A stretch of DNA of 64,000 bases from Chloroflexia bacterium SDU3-3. GTDB lineage: Bacteria; Chloroflexota; Chloroflexia; Chloroflexales; Roseiflexaceae. Below the pieces are notes generated by a model that made no database searches, had not been told where the DNA came from, and was given only the letters and a program-made list of their open reading frames with translations. The DNA lies in the NCBI GenBank assembly GCA_009268125.1, contig WBOU01000010.1:1-64000 (forward strand). The letters are read 5' to 3'. Shown in pieces: positions 1 to 6,717 of the stretch. Every line of letters begins with the position of its first letter. Within the stretch, counting starts at the first letter, position 1. The position numbers and the translations under genes were made by a program.

Positions 1-105
1 CGATCATGGGTTGAGGCGGATTGCTTGCTGGGAGCGCAACTGGTGGTGTGCATAGTCTGGCACGCATGATTGCGGGTCTTGCCGCATCCTGACGCCCTGG
101 CTAAG

Positions 106-242
106 AAAGTGACACCATGTGAGGGGCGTTGCCCCCTTGGAACCCCCAATTTCGGGCGTTCCTATGCTGAAAACAGGTGGCTGGTGTTCGTGCATATGGC
201 CAGTTCGCACGAGCGGCACCTTCGCCGCATGGGCCGGGTGGG
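106..242 (+). repeat. Dispersed long repeat, copy A
   Basis: A stretch of about 137 bases that recurs almost unchanged at 557-692 and, inverted and more diverged, near 19600-19730. It starts AAAGTGACACCATG and ends GGGCCGGGTGGG. Reading frames run through all copies, but they differ by one-base gaps, so I treat it as non-coding. It may be a mobile or recombination-derived element; no transposase is nearby. Confidence 0.85.
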
Positions 243-313
243 CAGGCAGCGACGATAATCACACATTGCGGTCATCGTGTCGGGGGCGATGACCGCAATG
301 CTCTACACCGGGT

Positions 314-486
314 GTAGGGGCGGATCTGGTGTCCGCCCCATCGCCATGCACCGCAGGCATCGAGGCCCGATCCGATGCTTACGGCGAGTTCCGATGCGCT
401 CCACGCCAACCGCATCGCTCACATCGAAGGTGTGTTCGATGACGACAATGACATGCGGCGTGGGCGGACACCAGGTCCGCCCCTAC
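314..486. repeat. Inverted pair of GTAGGGGCGGA repeat elements
   Basis: A 25-base element at 314-338 recurs inverted at 462-486 with one mismatch, separated by about 123 bases. Each arm is itself nearly palindromic, with GGGCGGAC facing GTCCGCCC around a short ACCAG-like loop, so each can fold as a small hairpin and the pair as a cruciform. From memory, elements of this look are common in Chloroflexota and cyanobacterial genomes. It lies between copies A and B of the long repeat. Confidence 0.7.
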
Positions 487-556
487 GGCGATGATGGCAT
501 CGCGCGCACGCCCGGCACATCAGATCGCCCCGTGTACCGCATCCCGATGCCCGAAC

Positions 557-692
557 AAAGTGACACCATGGGAGGGCGTTGCCCCCTTGGAACCCCCAAT
601 TTCGGGCGTTCCTATGCTGAAAACAGGCGGCTGGTGTTCGTGCATGTGGCCAGTTCGCACGAGCGGCACCTTCGCCGCATGGGCCGGGTGGG
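557..692 (+). repeat. Dispersed long repeat, copy B
   Basis: Near-identical direct copy of the repeat at 106-242. Differences are scattered single substitutions and one missing base near the start, which shifts the apparent reading frame. The rest of 1-830 holds no gene I can support. Confidence 0.85.
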
Positions 693-732
693 GAGGGTTG
701 GCTTCTCGCCCTATTCCACTATCATTTCTTGC

Positions 733-786
733 CCTTGGTGCCTTGGCGTCTTGGTGGTAAAACCGTTCTTTTGTCTTCGTGGCAAA
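733..786 (-). repeat. CCAAGAC-type dispersed repeat
   Basis: Read on the minus strand this is a run of CCAAG/CGAAG units introduced by TTTACCAC, the same family seen near 2655, 19455, 22346, 42070 and 63053. Its 9-base rhythm (CCAAGACNC) is clear. It lies just beyond the ettA terminator. Confidence 0.7.
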
Positions 787-816
787 AAAAACCCGCCGCC
801 CATGCGGGGCGGCGGG
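784..816 (-). terminator. Rho-independent terminator of ettA
   Basis: On the minus strand, a GC stem CCCGCCGCCC / GGGCGGCGGG with a five-base loop is followed by eight T residues (A run 784-791 on the plus strand). It lies about 14 bases beyond the ettA stop. Confidence 0.9.
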
Positions 817-829
817 GGGAGCGTGCGAG

Positions 830-2509
830 CTAGTCGCGGGTGAGCTTGCGGTACACGATGCGGTGCGGGGTGTCGGCGGCCTTGCCCAGGCGCTTGCGGC
901 GGTCCTCGGCGTAGTCGGAGTAGTTGCCGGGGTACCACACCACCTGGCTCTCGCCCTCGAAGGCCAGGATGTGCGTGGCCACGCGGTCGAGGAACCAGCG
1001 GTCGTGGGAGATGATCACGGCGCAGCCGCCGAAGTTCTGCAGGCCCTCCTCCAGCGCGCGCAGGGTGTGCACATCCAGGTCGTTGGTCGGCTCGTCGAGC
1101 AGCAGCACGTTCGCGCCGCTCTTCAGCACCTTGGCCAGGTGCACGCGGTTGCGCTCGCCGCCGGAGAGCGCGCCGACCTTCTTCTGCTGATCCGACCCGG
1201 CGAAGTTGAAGCGCGCCACATAGGCCCGCGAGTTCACCTGGCGGCTGCCCAGCTGGATGATCTCCGCGCCCTCGCTGATCTCCTCCCACACGGTGTTGTC
1301 GGGGTTGAGCGTGGCACGGCTCTGGTCCACATAGCCCAGCTGCACCGTCGAGCCGACCGCCAGCTCGCCGGAGTCGGGGGTCTCCTGCCCGGTGATCATG
1401 CGGAACAGCGTGGTCTTACCAGCGCCGTTCGGCCCCACGATGCCCACGATCCCGCCAGCGGGCAGCTCGAAGTTCAGGTTCTCGTAGAGCAGCCTATCGC
1501 CGTAGCCCTTGGCCACGCCTTTGGCCTGCACCACCACATTGCCCAGGCGCGGCCCCGGCGGGATGAAGATCTCAAGCTCGCGCTCGCCCTTCTCGGCGCT
1601 CTGGTTCAGCAGCGACTCGTAGGCGGTGATGCGGGCCTTGTTCTTGGTGGTGCGGGCCTTGGGGCTCATGCCCACCCACTCAAGCTCGCGCTTGAGCGTC
1701 TTCTGGCGCTGAGACTCGTCCTTCTCCTGCTTGGCCAGCTGCTCCTGCTTCTGGCCCAGCCAGGATGAGTAGTTGCCGCGCCAGGGGATGCCGCGCCCGC
1801 GGTCTAGCTCCAAGATCCAGCCCGCGATGTTGTTGAGGAAGGCGCGGTCGTGGGTGACGGTGATGACGGTGCCCTTGTAGTCTTGCAGGTGGCGCTCCAG
1901 CCAGGCCACCGAGTCGGCATCGAGGTGGTTGGTCGGCTCGTCCAGCAGCAGGATGTCCGGCTCCTGCAGCAGCAGCTTGGTGAGCGCCACGCGCCGCCGC
2001 TCGCCGCCGGAGAGCACCGCCACCGAGGTGTCGGCGGGCGGGCAGCGCAGCGCGTCCATGGCCAGCTCAAGGCGGCTGTCCAGATCCCAGGCGTTGGTGG
2101 CGTCCAGCTTGTCCTGCACCTCGGCCTGCTCGGCCAGCAGCGCGTCCATATCGACATCTGGCTCGGCGAACCTCTCGTTGATCTCGTCAAACTTGCGCAG
2201 CAGATCGACGATCGGCTGCACGGCCTGCTCGACCACCTGCCGCACGGTCAGGGTATCATCCAGCTGCGGCTCCTGCTCAAGGTAGCCGATGGTGTAGCCG
2301 GGCGAGATGGTGATCTGGCCGTTGTAGGACTGATCGACCCCGGCCATGATCCGCAGCAGGGTGGATTTACCCGCGCCGTTCAGGCCGATCACGCCGATCT
2401 TCGCGCCGTAGAAGTAGGAGAGCGAGATGTCCTTGATCACCTCTTTGTTGGGCGGCACCACCTTGCTCACCCCGATCATAGAGTAGATGACCTTCTGCGT
2501 ATCCGTCAC
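830..2509 (-). CDS. ettA: Energy-dependent translational throttle protein EttA (ABC-F ATPase)
   Basis: An ABC-F ATPase of 559 residues that acts on the ribosome; EttA binds the E site and gates the first peptide bond according to ATP/ADP. Two ABC domains are complete: Walker A GLNGAGKST at 42-50 and GPNGAGKTT at 359-367, signatures LSGGE at 166-170 and 448-452, and Walker B with catalytic Glu in LLLDEPTNHLD (about 187-197) and LLLDEPTNDLD (469-479). The linker near residues 240-300 with the WVGMSPKAR motif is typical of EttA rather than Uup or drug-resistance ABC-F proteins. There are no membrane segments. The start is GTG at 2507-2509, with AGAGG eight bases upstream. It is a single gene with its own terminator. 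Confidence 0.95.
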   Translation of the reverse strand: MTDTQKVIYSMIGVSKVVPPNKEVIKDISLSYFYGAKIGVIGLNGAGKSTLLRIMAGVDQSYNGQITISPGYTIGYLEQEPQLDDTLTVRQVVEQAVQPIVDLLRKFDEINERFAEPDVDMDALLAEQAEVQDKLDATNAWDLDSRLELAMDALRCPPADTSVAVLSGGERRRVALTKLLLQEPDILLLDEPTNHLDADSVAWLERHLQDYKGTVITVTHDRAFLNNIAGWILELDRGRGIPWRGNYSSWLGQKQEQLAKQEKDESQRQKTLKRELEWVGMSPKARTTKNKARITAYESLLNQSAEKGERELEIFIPPGPRLGNVVVQAKGVAKGYGDRLLYENLNFELPAGGIVGIVGPNGAGKTTLFRMITGQETPDSGELAVGSTVQLGYVDQSRATLNPDNTVWEEISEGAEIIQLGSRQVNSRAYVARFNFAGSDQQKKVGALSGGERNRVHLAKVLKSGANVLLLDEPTNDLDVHTLRALEEGLQNFGGCAVIISHDRWFLDRVATHILAFEGESQVVWYPGNYSDYAEDRRKRLGKAADTPHRIVYRKLTRD

Positions 2510-2654
2510 TCAGAACCTCTCTTGCTTGCATGAATACAGGCGCTCGCCGATAATAGCGGCGCTCGGGCTACACAGTGTAGCACAAGAATCCGCCGCGCTA
2601 GCGCGCCCCGCCCCGCCAGGCATGGTCTAGGTGTTCGCAGGCAGAACGCAGATT

Positions 2655-2726
2655 CTTTTGCCACCAAGACTCCAAGGCTCCAAGGAGCAACAAGAACACC
2701 TTTACCACAAAGGCACAAAGACGCGC
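2655..2726 (+). repeat. CCAAGACTCCAAGG-type dispersed repeat
   Basis: CCACCAAGACTCCAAGGCTC followed by ACAAAGGCACAAAG, a member of the CCAAG family scattered through the window. It sits in the spacer between the divergent ettA and the gene starting at 2796. Confidence 0.7.
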
Positions 2727-2795
2727 AGCATCATGCTGCGCGATACAGCAATCGCCCCCCGCCATCCCACAGCAAAAAAGGCAGCCACCAACACT

Positions 2796-3557
2796 ATGAA
2801 GCTCGGCACTATGCTACCCAAGCCACCCCAGCGCGCCGCCTCGCGCTACTGGGAGATCGACGCGGCCCGCGGGCTAGCCGTCATCCTCATGGTCTACTTC
2901 CACCTGATGTGGAACCTGTACTACTTCGGCGTGTCGCAGGTGAATGTGTTCATCGCGGGCTGGCAGGGCTTTGCGCGCGGCATCGGCTCGGCATTTATGC
3001 TGCTGCTGGGGCTGTCGCTGGCCATCCGGCGCGAGAAGGTGACGGGCGAGCTGGTGCCCTACCTGCGGCGGGCGGCGCAGATCTTCGGCTGCGGGCTGCT
3101 GGTCACAGCGGTGACATTTGTGGCCATGCCGCAGGAGTACATCGTCTTCGGCATCCTGCACCTGCAGGGTGTGGCGCTGCTGATCGCCTACGCCAGCGCG
3201 CGGCTGCCCGCCTGGGCCAACGTGCTGGCGGGCGTGGTGGCGGTGGCCATCGGCGCGGCGGTGGCCAATGTGTTCAGCCCCGACCCGTGGCTCATCCCCT
3301 TCGGCGTGCAGCAGTACGACCGCGCCATGGCCGACTACTACCCGCTGTTCCCGTGGCTGGCCCCGGCGCTGTTCGGCGTGGCAGCGGGCAAGCTCTTCTA
3401 CCCCGGCGGCCAGCGCAGCTTCGCCCTGCCCGAGCTGGGCGGGGCCGCCCCGCTGCGCTGGCTGCGCTTCCTCGGCAGGCACTCGCTGATCATCTACCTG
3501 CTGCACCAGCCGCTGATCTTCGCGGCGCTGGCCCTGCTGGGCCTGGGGTCGCTCTAG
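2796..3557 (+). CDS. DUF1624 / heparan-alpha-glucosaminide N-acetyltransferase-like membrane protein
   Basis: An integral membrane protein of about 253 residues. It opens with the family hallmark RYWEIDAARGLAVILMVYFH, a conserved Arg-Gly then a His in the first membrane helix, as in the DUF1624/HGSNAT catalytic family that transfers acetyl groups across membranes. About seven hydrophobic helices follow, ending near residue 250 with a short GRHSLIIYLLHQPLI stretch resembling the last helix of acyltransferase-3-type proteins. The start is uncertain: the frame is open back to 2631, but that part is the CCAAG repeat, so ATG at 2796 is preferred (ATG 2811 also possible). The stop lies 3 bases from the convergent HAD gene. 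The substrate cannot be told from sequence. Confidence 0.75.
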   Translation: MKLGTMLPKPPQRAASRYWEIDAARGLAVILMVYFHLMWNLYYFGVSQVNVFIAGWQGFARGIGSAFMLLLGLSLAIRREKVTGELVPYLRRAAQIFGCGLLVTAVTFVAMPQEYIVFGILHLQGVALLIAYASARLPAWANVLAGVVAVAIGAAVANVFSPDPWLIPFGVQQYDRAMADYYPLFPWLAPALFGVAAGKLFYPGGQRSFALPELGGAAPLRWLRFLGRHSLIIYLLHQPLIFAALALLGLGSL

Positions 3558-3560
3558 CGG

Positions 3561-4316
3561 CTAGGCCGTGCGCGCATCGCCTAGCAGGGTGTCGATAGGC
3601 AGATCATCCAGGCTGGCCAGCGCCTGGGGCGAGCCGCCGCCGCGATCGAGCGCCACCGCGCCCATGCCCGCCGCCCGCGCCGCCGCCGCGCCCGCCGGGC
3701 TGGCCAGCACCAGGCAGCGCTCGGGCGGGATGCCCAGCAGCCGCGCCGCAGCCGCGGCCATGTCGGCAGCGCCCGCGCTGGCCGGGGAGCCGCCCACGTC
3801 GGCGTCGAGCATGTCGAGCAGCGACACGCCTGCGGGCAGCGCGATGCCCAGCGCCTCGCCCATCAGGCCGCCGCCCTCCACAAAGGCGCTCACATCCACC
3901 CCGCCCAGCACCGCCCCCGCGTGGGGCAAGGACGAGGCCGCCGCCAGCTTCAGGCCCTGGTCTTTCATGCGCAGCAGGAAGCGCAGCGTGTCGGGGTAGA
4001 CTGTGAACTCGCCGCGCTGGACCAGCTCCTCCAGCATGGCATCTTTCTGCACGCGGTAGAGGGTGGCGCGGCTGCCGTCCGGGTCGGGGATGTGAAAGAC
4101 ATCCAGCAGCGCCTGGGCGACGCGCTCGGGCGACTGGCCGTCGACCAGCGCCAGGTAGCGCTCGCGGGTGAAGGCCTGCGGGTTGTAGTGGATCTCGGGC
4201 TGGATGGGCAGCCACTCGCCCATCATCAGGCGGGCCAGCGCCTCGCGCCAGGCCTGCTCGTGGGGCAGCGCGGCCAGCACGCCATCGATATCGAGGATCA
4301 CTGCCTGGTAGCGCAT
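3561..4316 (-). CDS. HAD-superfamily protein, beta-phosphoglucomutase-like, with degenerate active site
   Basis: A 251-residue protein with the HAD fold of beta-phosphoglucomutase-type enzymes. Motif I is intact (ILDIDGVLA, Asp9 and Asp11), a helical cap follows, and motif II is AAASS. The later motifs are not: where relatives have KPAPD the sequence reads GSPASAG, so the motif III Lys is lost, and where they have LEDS it reads LASP, so both magnesium-binding acids of motif IV are lost. Catalysis by the usual mechanism looks doubtful. The start at 4316 has AAGGAG eight bases upstream; a frame open further upstream is not needed. It may be a regulatory or binding relic, or act with altered chemistry. 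Confidence 0.75.
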   Translation of the reverse strand: MRYQAVILDIDGVLAALPHEQAWREALARLMMGEWLPIQPEIHYNPQAFTRERYLALVDGQSPERVAQALLDVFHIPDPDGSRATLYRVQKDAMLEELVQRGEFTVYPDTLRFLLRMKDQGLKLAAASSLPHAGAVLGGVDVSAFVEGGGLMGEALGIALPAGVSLLDMLDADVGGSPASAGAADMAAAAARLLGIPPERCLVLASPAGAAAARAAGMGAVALDRGGGSPQALASLDDLPIDTLLGDARTA

Positions 4317-4436
4317 GGGGTTGCTCCTTTTCTTCGCGCCGCCGCTGCGCGGCACCATGGGCGACGCCGCACCACCTGCGCGGCCAGTGGCCGGGGTGGC
4401 GCGGCGTCGCTTTTGATCACACACCTGTGGGGCGGG

Positions 4437-5042
4437 CTACTTCCCCGTCACATCGCGCTCCCAGGCCTGCTGGGTGTTCTTCACGGCCTGCTCGCCCACG
4501 CCGGTGTCGACCTGCTCGCCCTCATCGATAAGCTCGCGCACCACCGAAAGCGGGATGTGCTCGCTGATATCGATCAGGATGGGCGTGATCTCCTTCAGCG
4601 TGCGCTGGGCCAGCTCGGCGGTGGAGGGGTGCTTTAGCGCCAGGCCGGTGGTGTGCAGCATGGTGTGGGCCATGGCCAGCAGCGAGAGGGCGGTGTAGTC
4701 GTCGCGCAGCATCTTCGAGACGGGGTCGCCGCGCACCTTATCGGTCAGGCCCGCAAACACGCCGGCCACCGCGCTCACCACCTCTTTCACTGGCGATGTG
4801 GCGCTCTCGCCCAGGTGCTTCAGGTGCGCCTCATACGAGCTGATCTGGCTTTCGAGCACGGCATCCAGCCGCGTGATGATCGGGTAGGCCGCCGTATCGG
4901 CCTTGGCGCGATCGTCGTGCAGCTGGCGCTCGACAGCCTCGTGGATATGTTTGGTCAGCGCAATCGTGTCGCCCACATAGCGGGTCAGCGCGTCGTTTGC
5001 CTTGCTGCCCTTCTCGTGGGCGGCTCGCTGGGTTCCTGTCAT
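4437..5042 (-). CDS. Hypothetical helical protein
   Basis: A 201-residue protein that I do not recognise. It has no signal peptide, no membrane segment and no cysteine. The composition (many Ala, Leu, Glu, Lys, regular hydrophobic spacing) suggests an all-alpha bundle: a first pair of long helices around residues 15-90, a second around 110-165, and an acidic C-terminal third. It somewhat resembles ferritin-like or four-helix proteins in layout, but I see no iron-ligand pattern. The start at 5042 is supported by AAGGAGAG about seven bases upstream. It lies between two minus-strand genes with its own spacing of about 120 bases on the HAD side. Confidence 0.7.
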   Translation of the reverse strand: MTGTQRAAHEKGSKANDALTRYVGDTIALTKHIHEAVERQLHDDRAKADTAAYPIITRLDAVLESQISSYEAHLKHLGESATSPVKEVVSAVAGVFAGLTDKVRGDPVSKMLRDDYTALSLLAMAHTMLHTTGLALKHPSTAELAQRTLKEITPILIDISEHIPLSVVRELIDEGEQVDTGVGEQAVKNTQQAWERDVTGK

Positions 5043-5169
5043 TGTATCTCTCCTTCTTCATCGAATGAGCCTGACAATCCATCCAGGGCGGTGGGAAGCG
5101 GGCCAGGCAGCCACACCTTCCACCATACGGCCAATAGAAGCAAGCCATGTGCCAGCGCCGCACAGCAAA

Positions 5170-5191
5170 GGCACCGCCAGCTGGCGGTGCC
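5170..5191. terminator. Perfect 22-base palindrome, possible terminator
   Basis: Arms GGCACCGCCAG and CTGGCGGTGCC meet with no spacer. It lies in the 180-base gap between the start of the helical protein at 5042 and the stop of the hydrolase at 5223. On the minus strand it is followed by TTTGC, a weak T tract, so it could end transcription of the hydrolase gene; a dimeric protein site is the alternative. Confidence 0.5.
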
Positions 5192-5222
5192 CAGGGTGCG
5201 GGGGCCTGATCTGCGCATGTGG

Positions 5223-6599
5223 CTAGGGCGAATCGGCCAGCGCGTCGGGGGCGGGCTGGGCGGCGCTGGCGGCACGCCAGTTCTGGGTGCGCAGCCGCCG
5301 CCCCAGCGAGACGGCCAGATTCTGCATCATATGCATGCCCATGCGCGGGTCGTCCTCGGCCAGGGTGTCCAGCGTCTGCTGCGAGAGCGTGAGCACCACC
5401 GCGCCATCGGGGCCAGCCAGCAGATCGGCGCTGCGCGGCGCGCGGTCGAGCAGGGCCAGCTCGCCCACTACGTCGCCGCTGTGGGCCACCGCCAGCTTGG
5501 TGGGGCTGCCGTGGCGGCCTAGCTCGGCGTCGGGGCGCAGCCACACCTCCAGCGTGCCATCCTGCACGATGTACATCTCGTCGCCGATCGTGTCGGCCCG
5601 CGCCACCATCTCGCCAGCGCCGTAGCTGTGGGTCTGCACCAGCGAGGCCAGCCGCAGCCGCTGGGCGTCGCCCAGCATGCCGCCCAGCTCGCAGCTGCGC
5701 AGGAACTGCGCGGTGGCCTGGATATCGGCCACATCCTGGTGCTCGGGCGCGGGGCCATCGGTCTCGGGCGGCAGGCCCAGGAACTGGGCGATGTGGCGCA
5801 GGGTCGGCACCGTCTGCTCGAACTGCGGCCAGTGGCCCGCATTTGGCACCAGGCGCAGGTCGGCGCGCGGCCACTCGTCGGCCACCGCGCCAGCGTCGCG
5901 CAGCGGCACGATATCATCCTCTGCACCCCAGATCACCAGCGCGGGCGGCTCGATCCGGCCCAGCTTGCCACGCAGGTCGCCGTGCTTCATCGCGCGAAAG
6001 CAGATCGCGCGGATCTTGCCCTGGCCGCGCCTGCGGGCGTCGGCGCGGATGCGCTGGTAGTCGTCGGCGTTCAGCTGGGCGCGCTCGGCGAAGTTGGATG
6101 GCTTGAGCAGATAGTCGGTGTAGTCCAGCGGGGTCTGGGCCAGAATGTAGATCAGCCATTCGAGAAAGGGGAAGCGCTCGACCAGCACGTGCGGCGCGAT
6201 CAGCATGTTCACGCGCTTGGAGAGCCTGCCGCTGAGCGCGGGGTTGAGCAGCACCATGCGCTCGATCACCATCGGGTTGCGCAGCGCCAGGGTGGCGGCG
6301 ATCTGCCCGCCCATCGAGTGCCCCAGCACCAGGATGGGTCGGTCGCTCAGCTGCTCGATGATCTGCCCGGCCAGATCGGCGTAGCCATCGATGGTGGGCG
6401 GCGTGGCGGGCGCGGGCGACTTGCCGAAGCCCGGCAGGTCGATCGCGTAGCAGCGGTAGCGCTTGCGCAGCGAGGGCAGGATAGGTGCCCACGTGAACGA
6501 CGAGCTTGACCAGCCGTGGATGAGCAGGGCGCGCGGCGCATTGATCGGGCCATCTTCCTCGATATGCACGCGCTGGCCGTTGAAGGAGTACATCGGCAT
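5223..6599 (-). CDS. Alpha/beta-hydrolase fused to a cyclic-nucleotide-binding domain
   Basis: A two-domain soluble protein of 458 residues. Residues 1-275 form an alpha/beta-hydrolase: oxyanion strand HGW at 28-30, nucleophile elbow GHSMGG with Ser95, acid Asp228 in WGAEDDIVP and His256 in NAGHWP, so the triad is complete. Residues 295-440 are a cAMP/CRP-type cupin with the phosphate-cassette region GDVVGELALLDRAPRSA at 375-391, including Gly-Glu and Arg389. This suggests hydrolysis gated by a cyclic nucleotide, or allosteric sensing without a DNA-binding domain; the ligand is not known. ATG at 6599 has AGGAG nine bases upstream; the longer frame to 6665 lacks a site. Confidence 0.85.
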   Translation of the reverse strand: MPMYSFNGQRVHIEEDGPINAPRALLIHGWSSSSFTWAPILPSLRKRYRCYAIDLPGFGKSPAPATPPTIDGYADLAGQIIEQLSDRPILVLGHSMGGQIAATLALRNPMVIERMVLLNPALSGRLSKRVNMLIAPHVLVERFPFLEWLIYILAQTPLDYTDYLLKPSNFAERAQLNADDYQRIRADARRRGQGKIRAICFRAMKHGDLRGKLGRIEPPALVIWGAEDDIVPLRDAGAVADEWPRADLRLVPNAGHWPQFEQTVPTLRHIAQFLGLPPETDGPAPEHQDVADIQATAQFLRSCELGGMLGDAQRLRLASLVQTHSYGAGEMVARADTIGDEMYIVQDGTLEVWLRPDAELGRHGSPTKLAVAHSGDVVGELALLDRAPRSADLLAGPDGAVVLTLSQQTLDTLAEDDPRMGMHMMQNLAVSLGRRLRTQNWRAASAAQPAPDALADSP

Positions 6600-6675
6600 C
6601 GTTTTGCTCCTGGTGCGGCGTCGGGGGGCATATGCGGCCACCGAGGCAGGCAGCCGCCGTAGCAACAGGCAGGCC

Positions 6676-6707
6676 CGCGCGCCAGGGCAGGGTGGCCCAG
6701 GCGCGCG
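6676..6707 (-). terminator. GC-rich hairpin after the S33 peptidase gene
   Basis: Outer stem CGCGCGCC / GGCGCGCG, one mismatch, then GGGC / GCCC around a short loop, 11 bases beyond the stop at 6718 on the minus strand. No long T run, so termination is plausible but not certain. Confidence 0.55.
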
Positions 6708-6717
6708 ACAGGGTGCG

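Noticed and set aside
277-843. 188-residue frame over the left repeats
   Set aside because: It runs through the repeats and the ettA terminator, and the copies of the repeat are in different frames.
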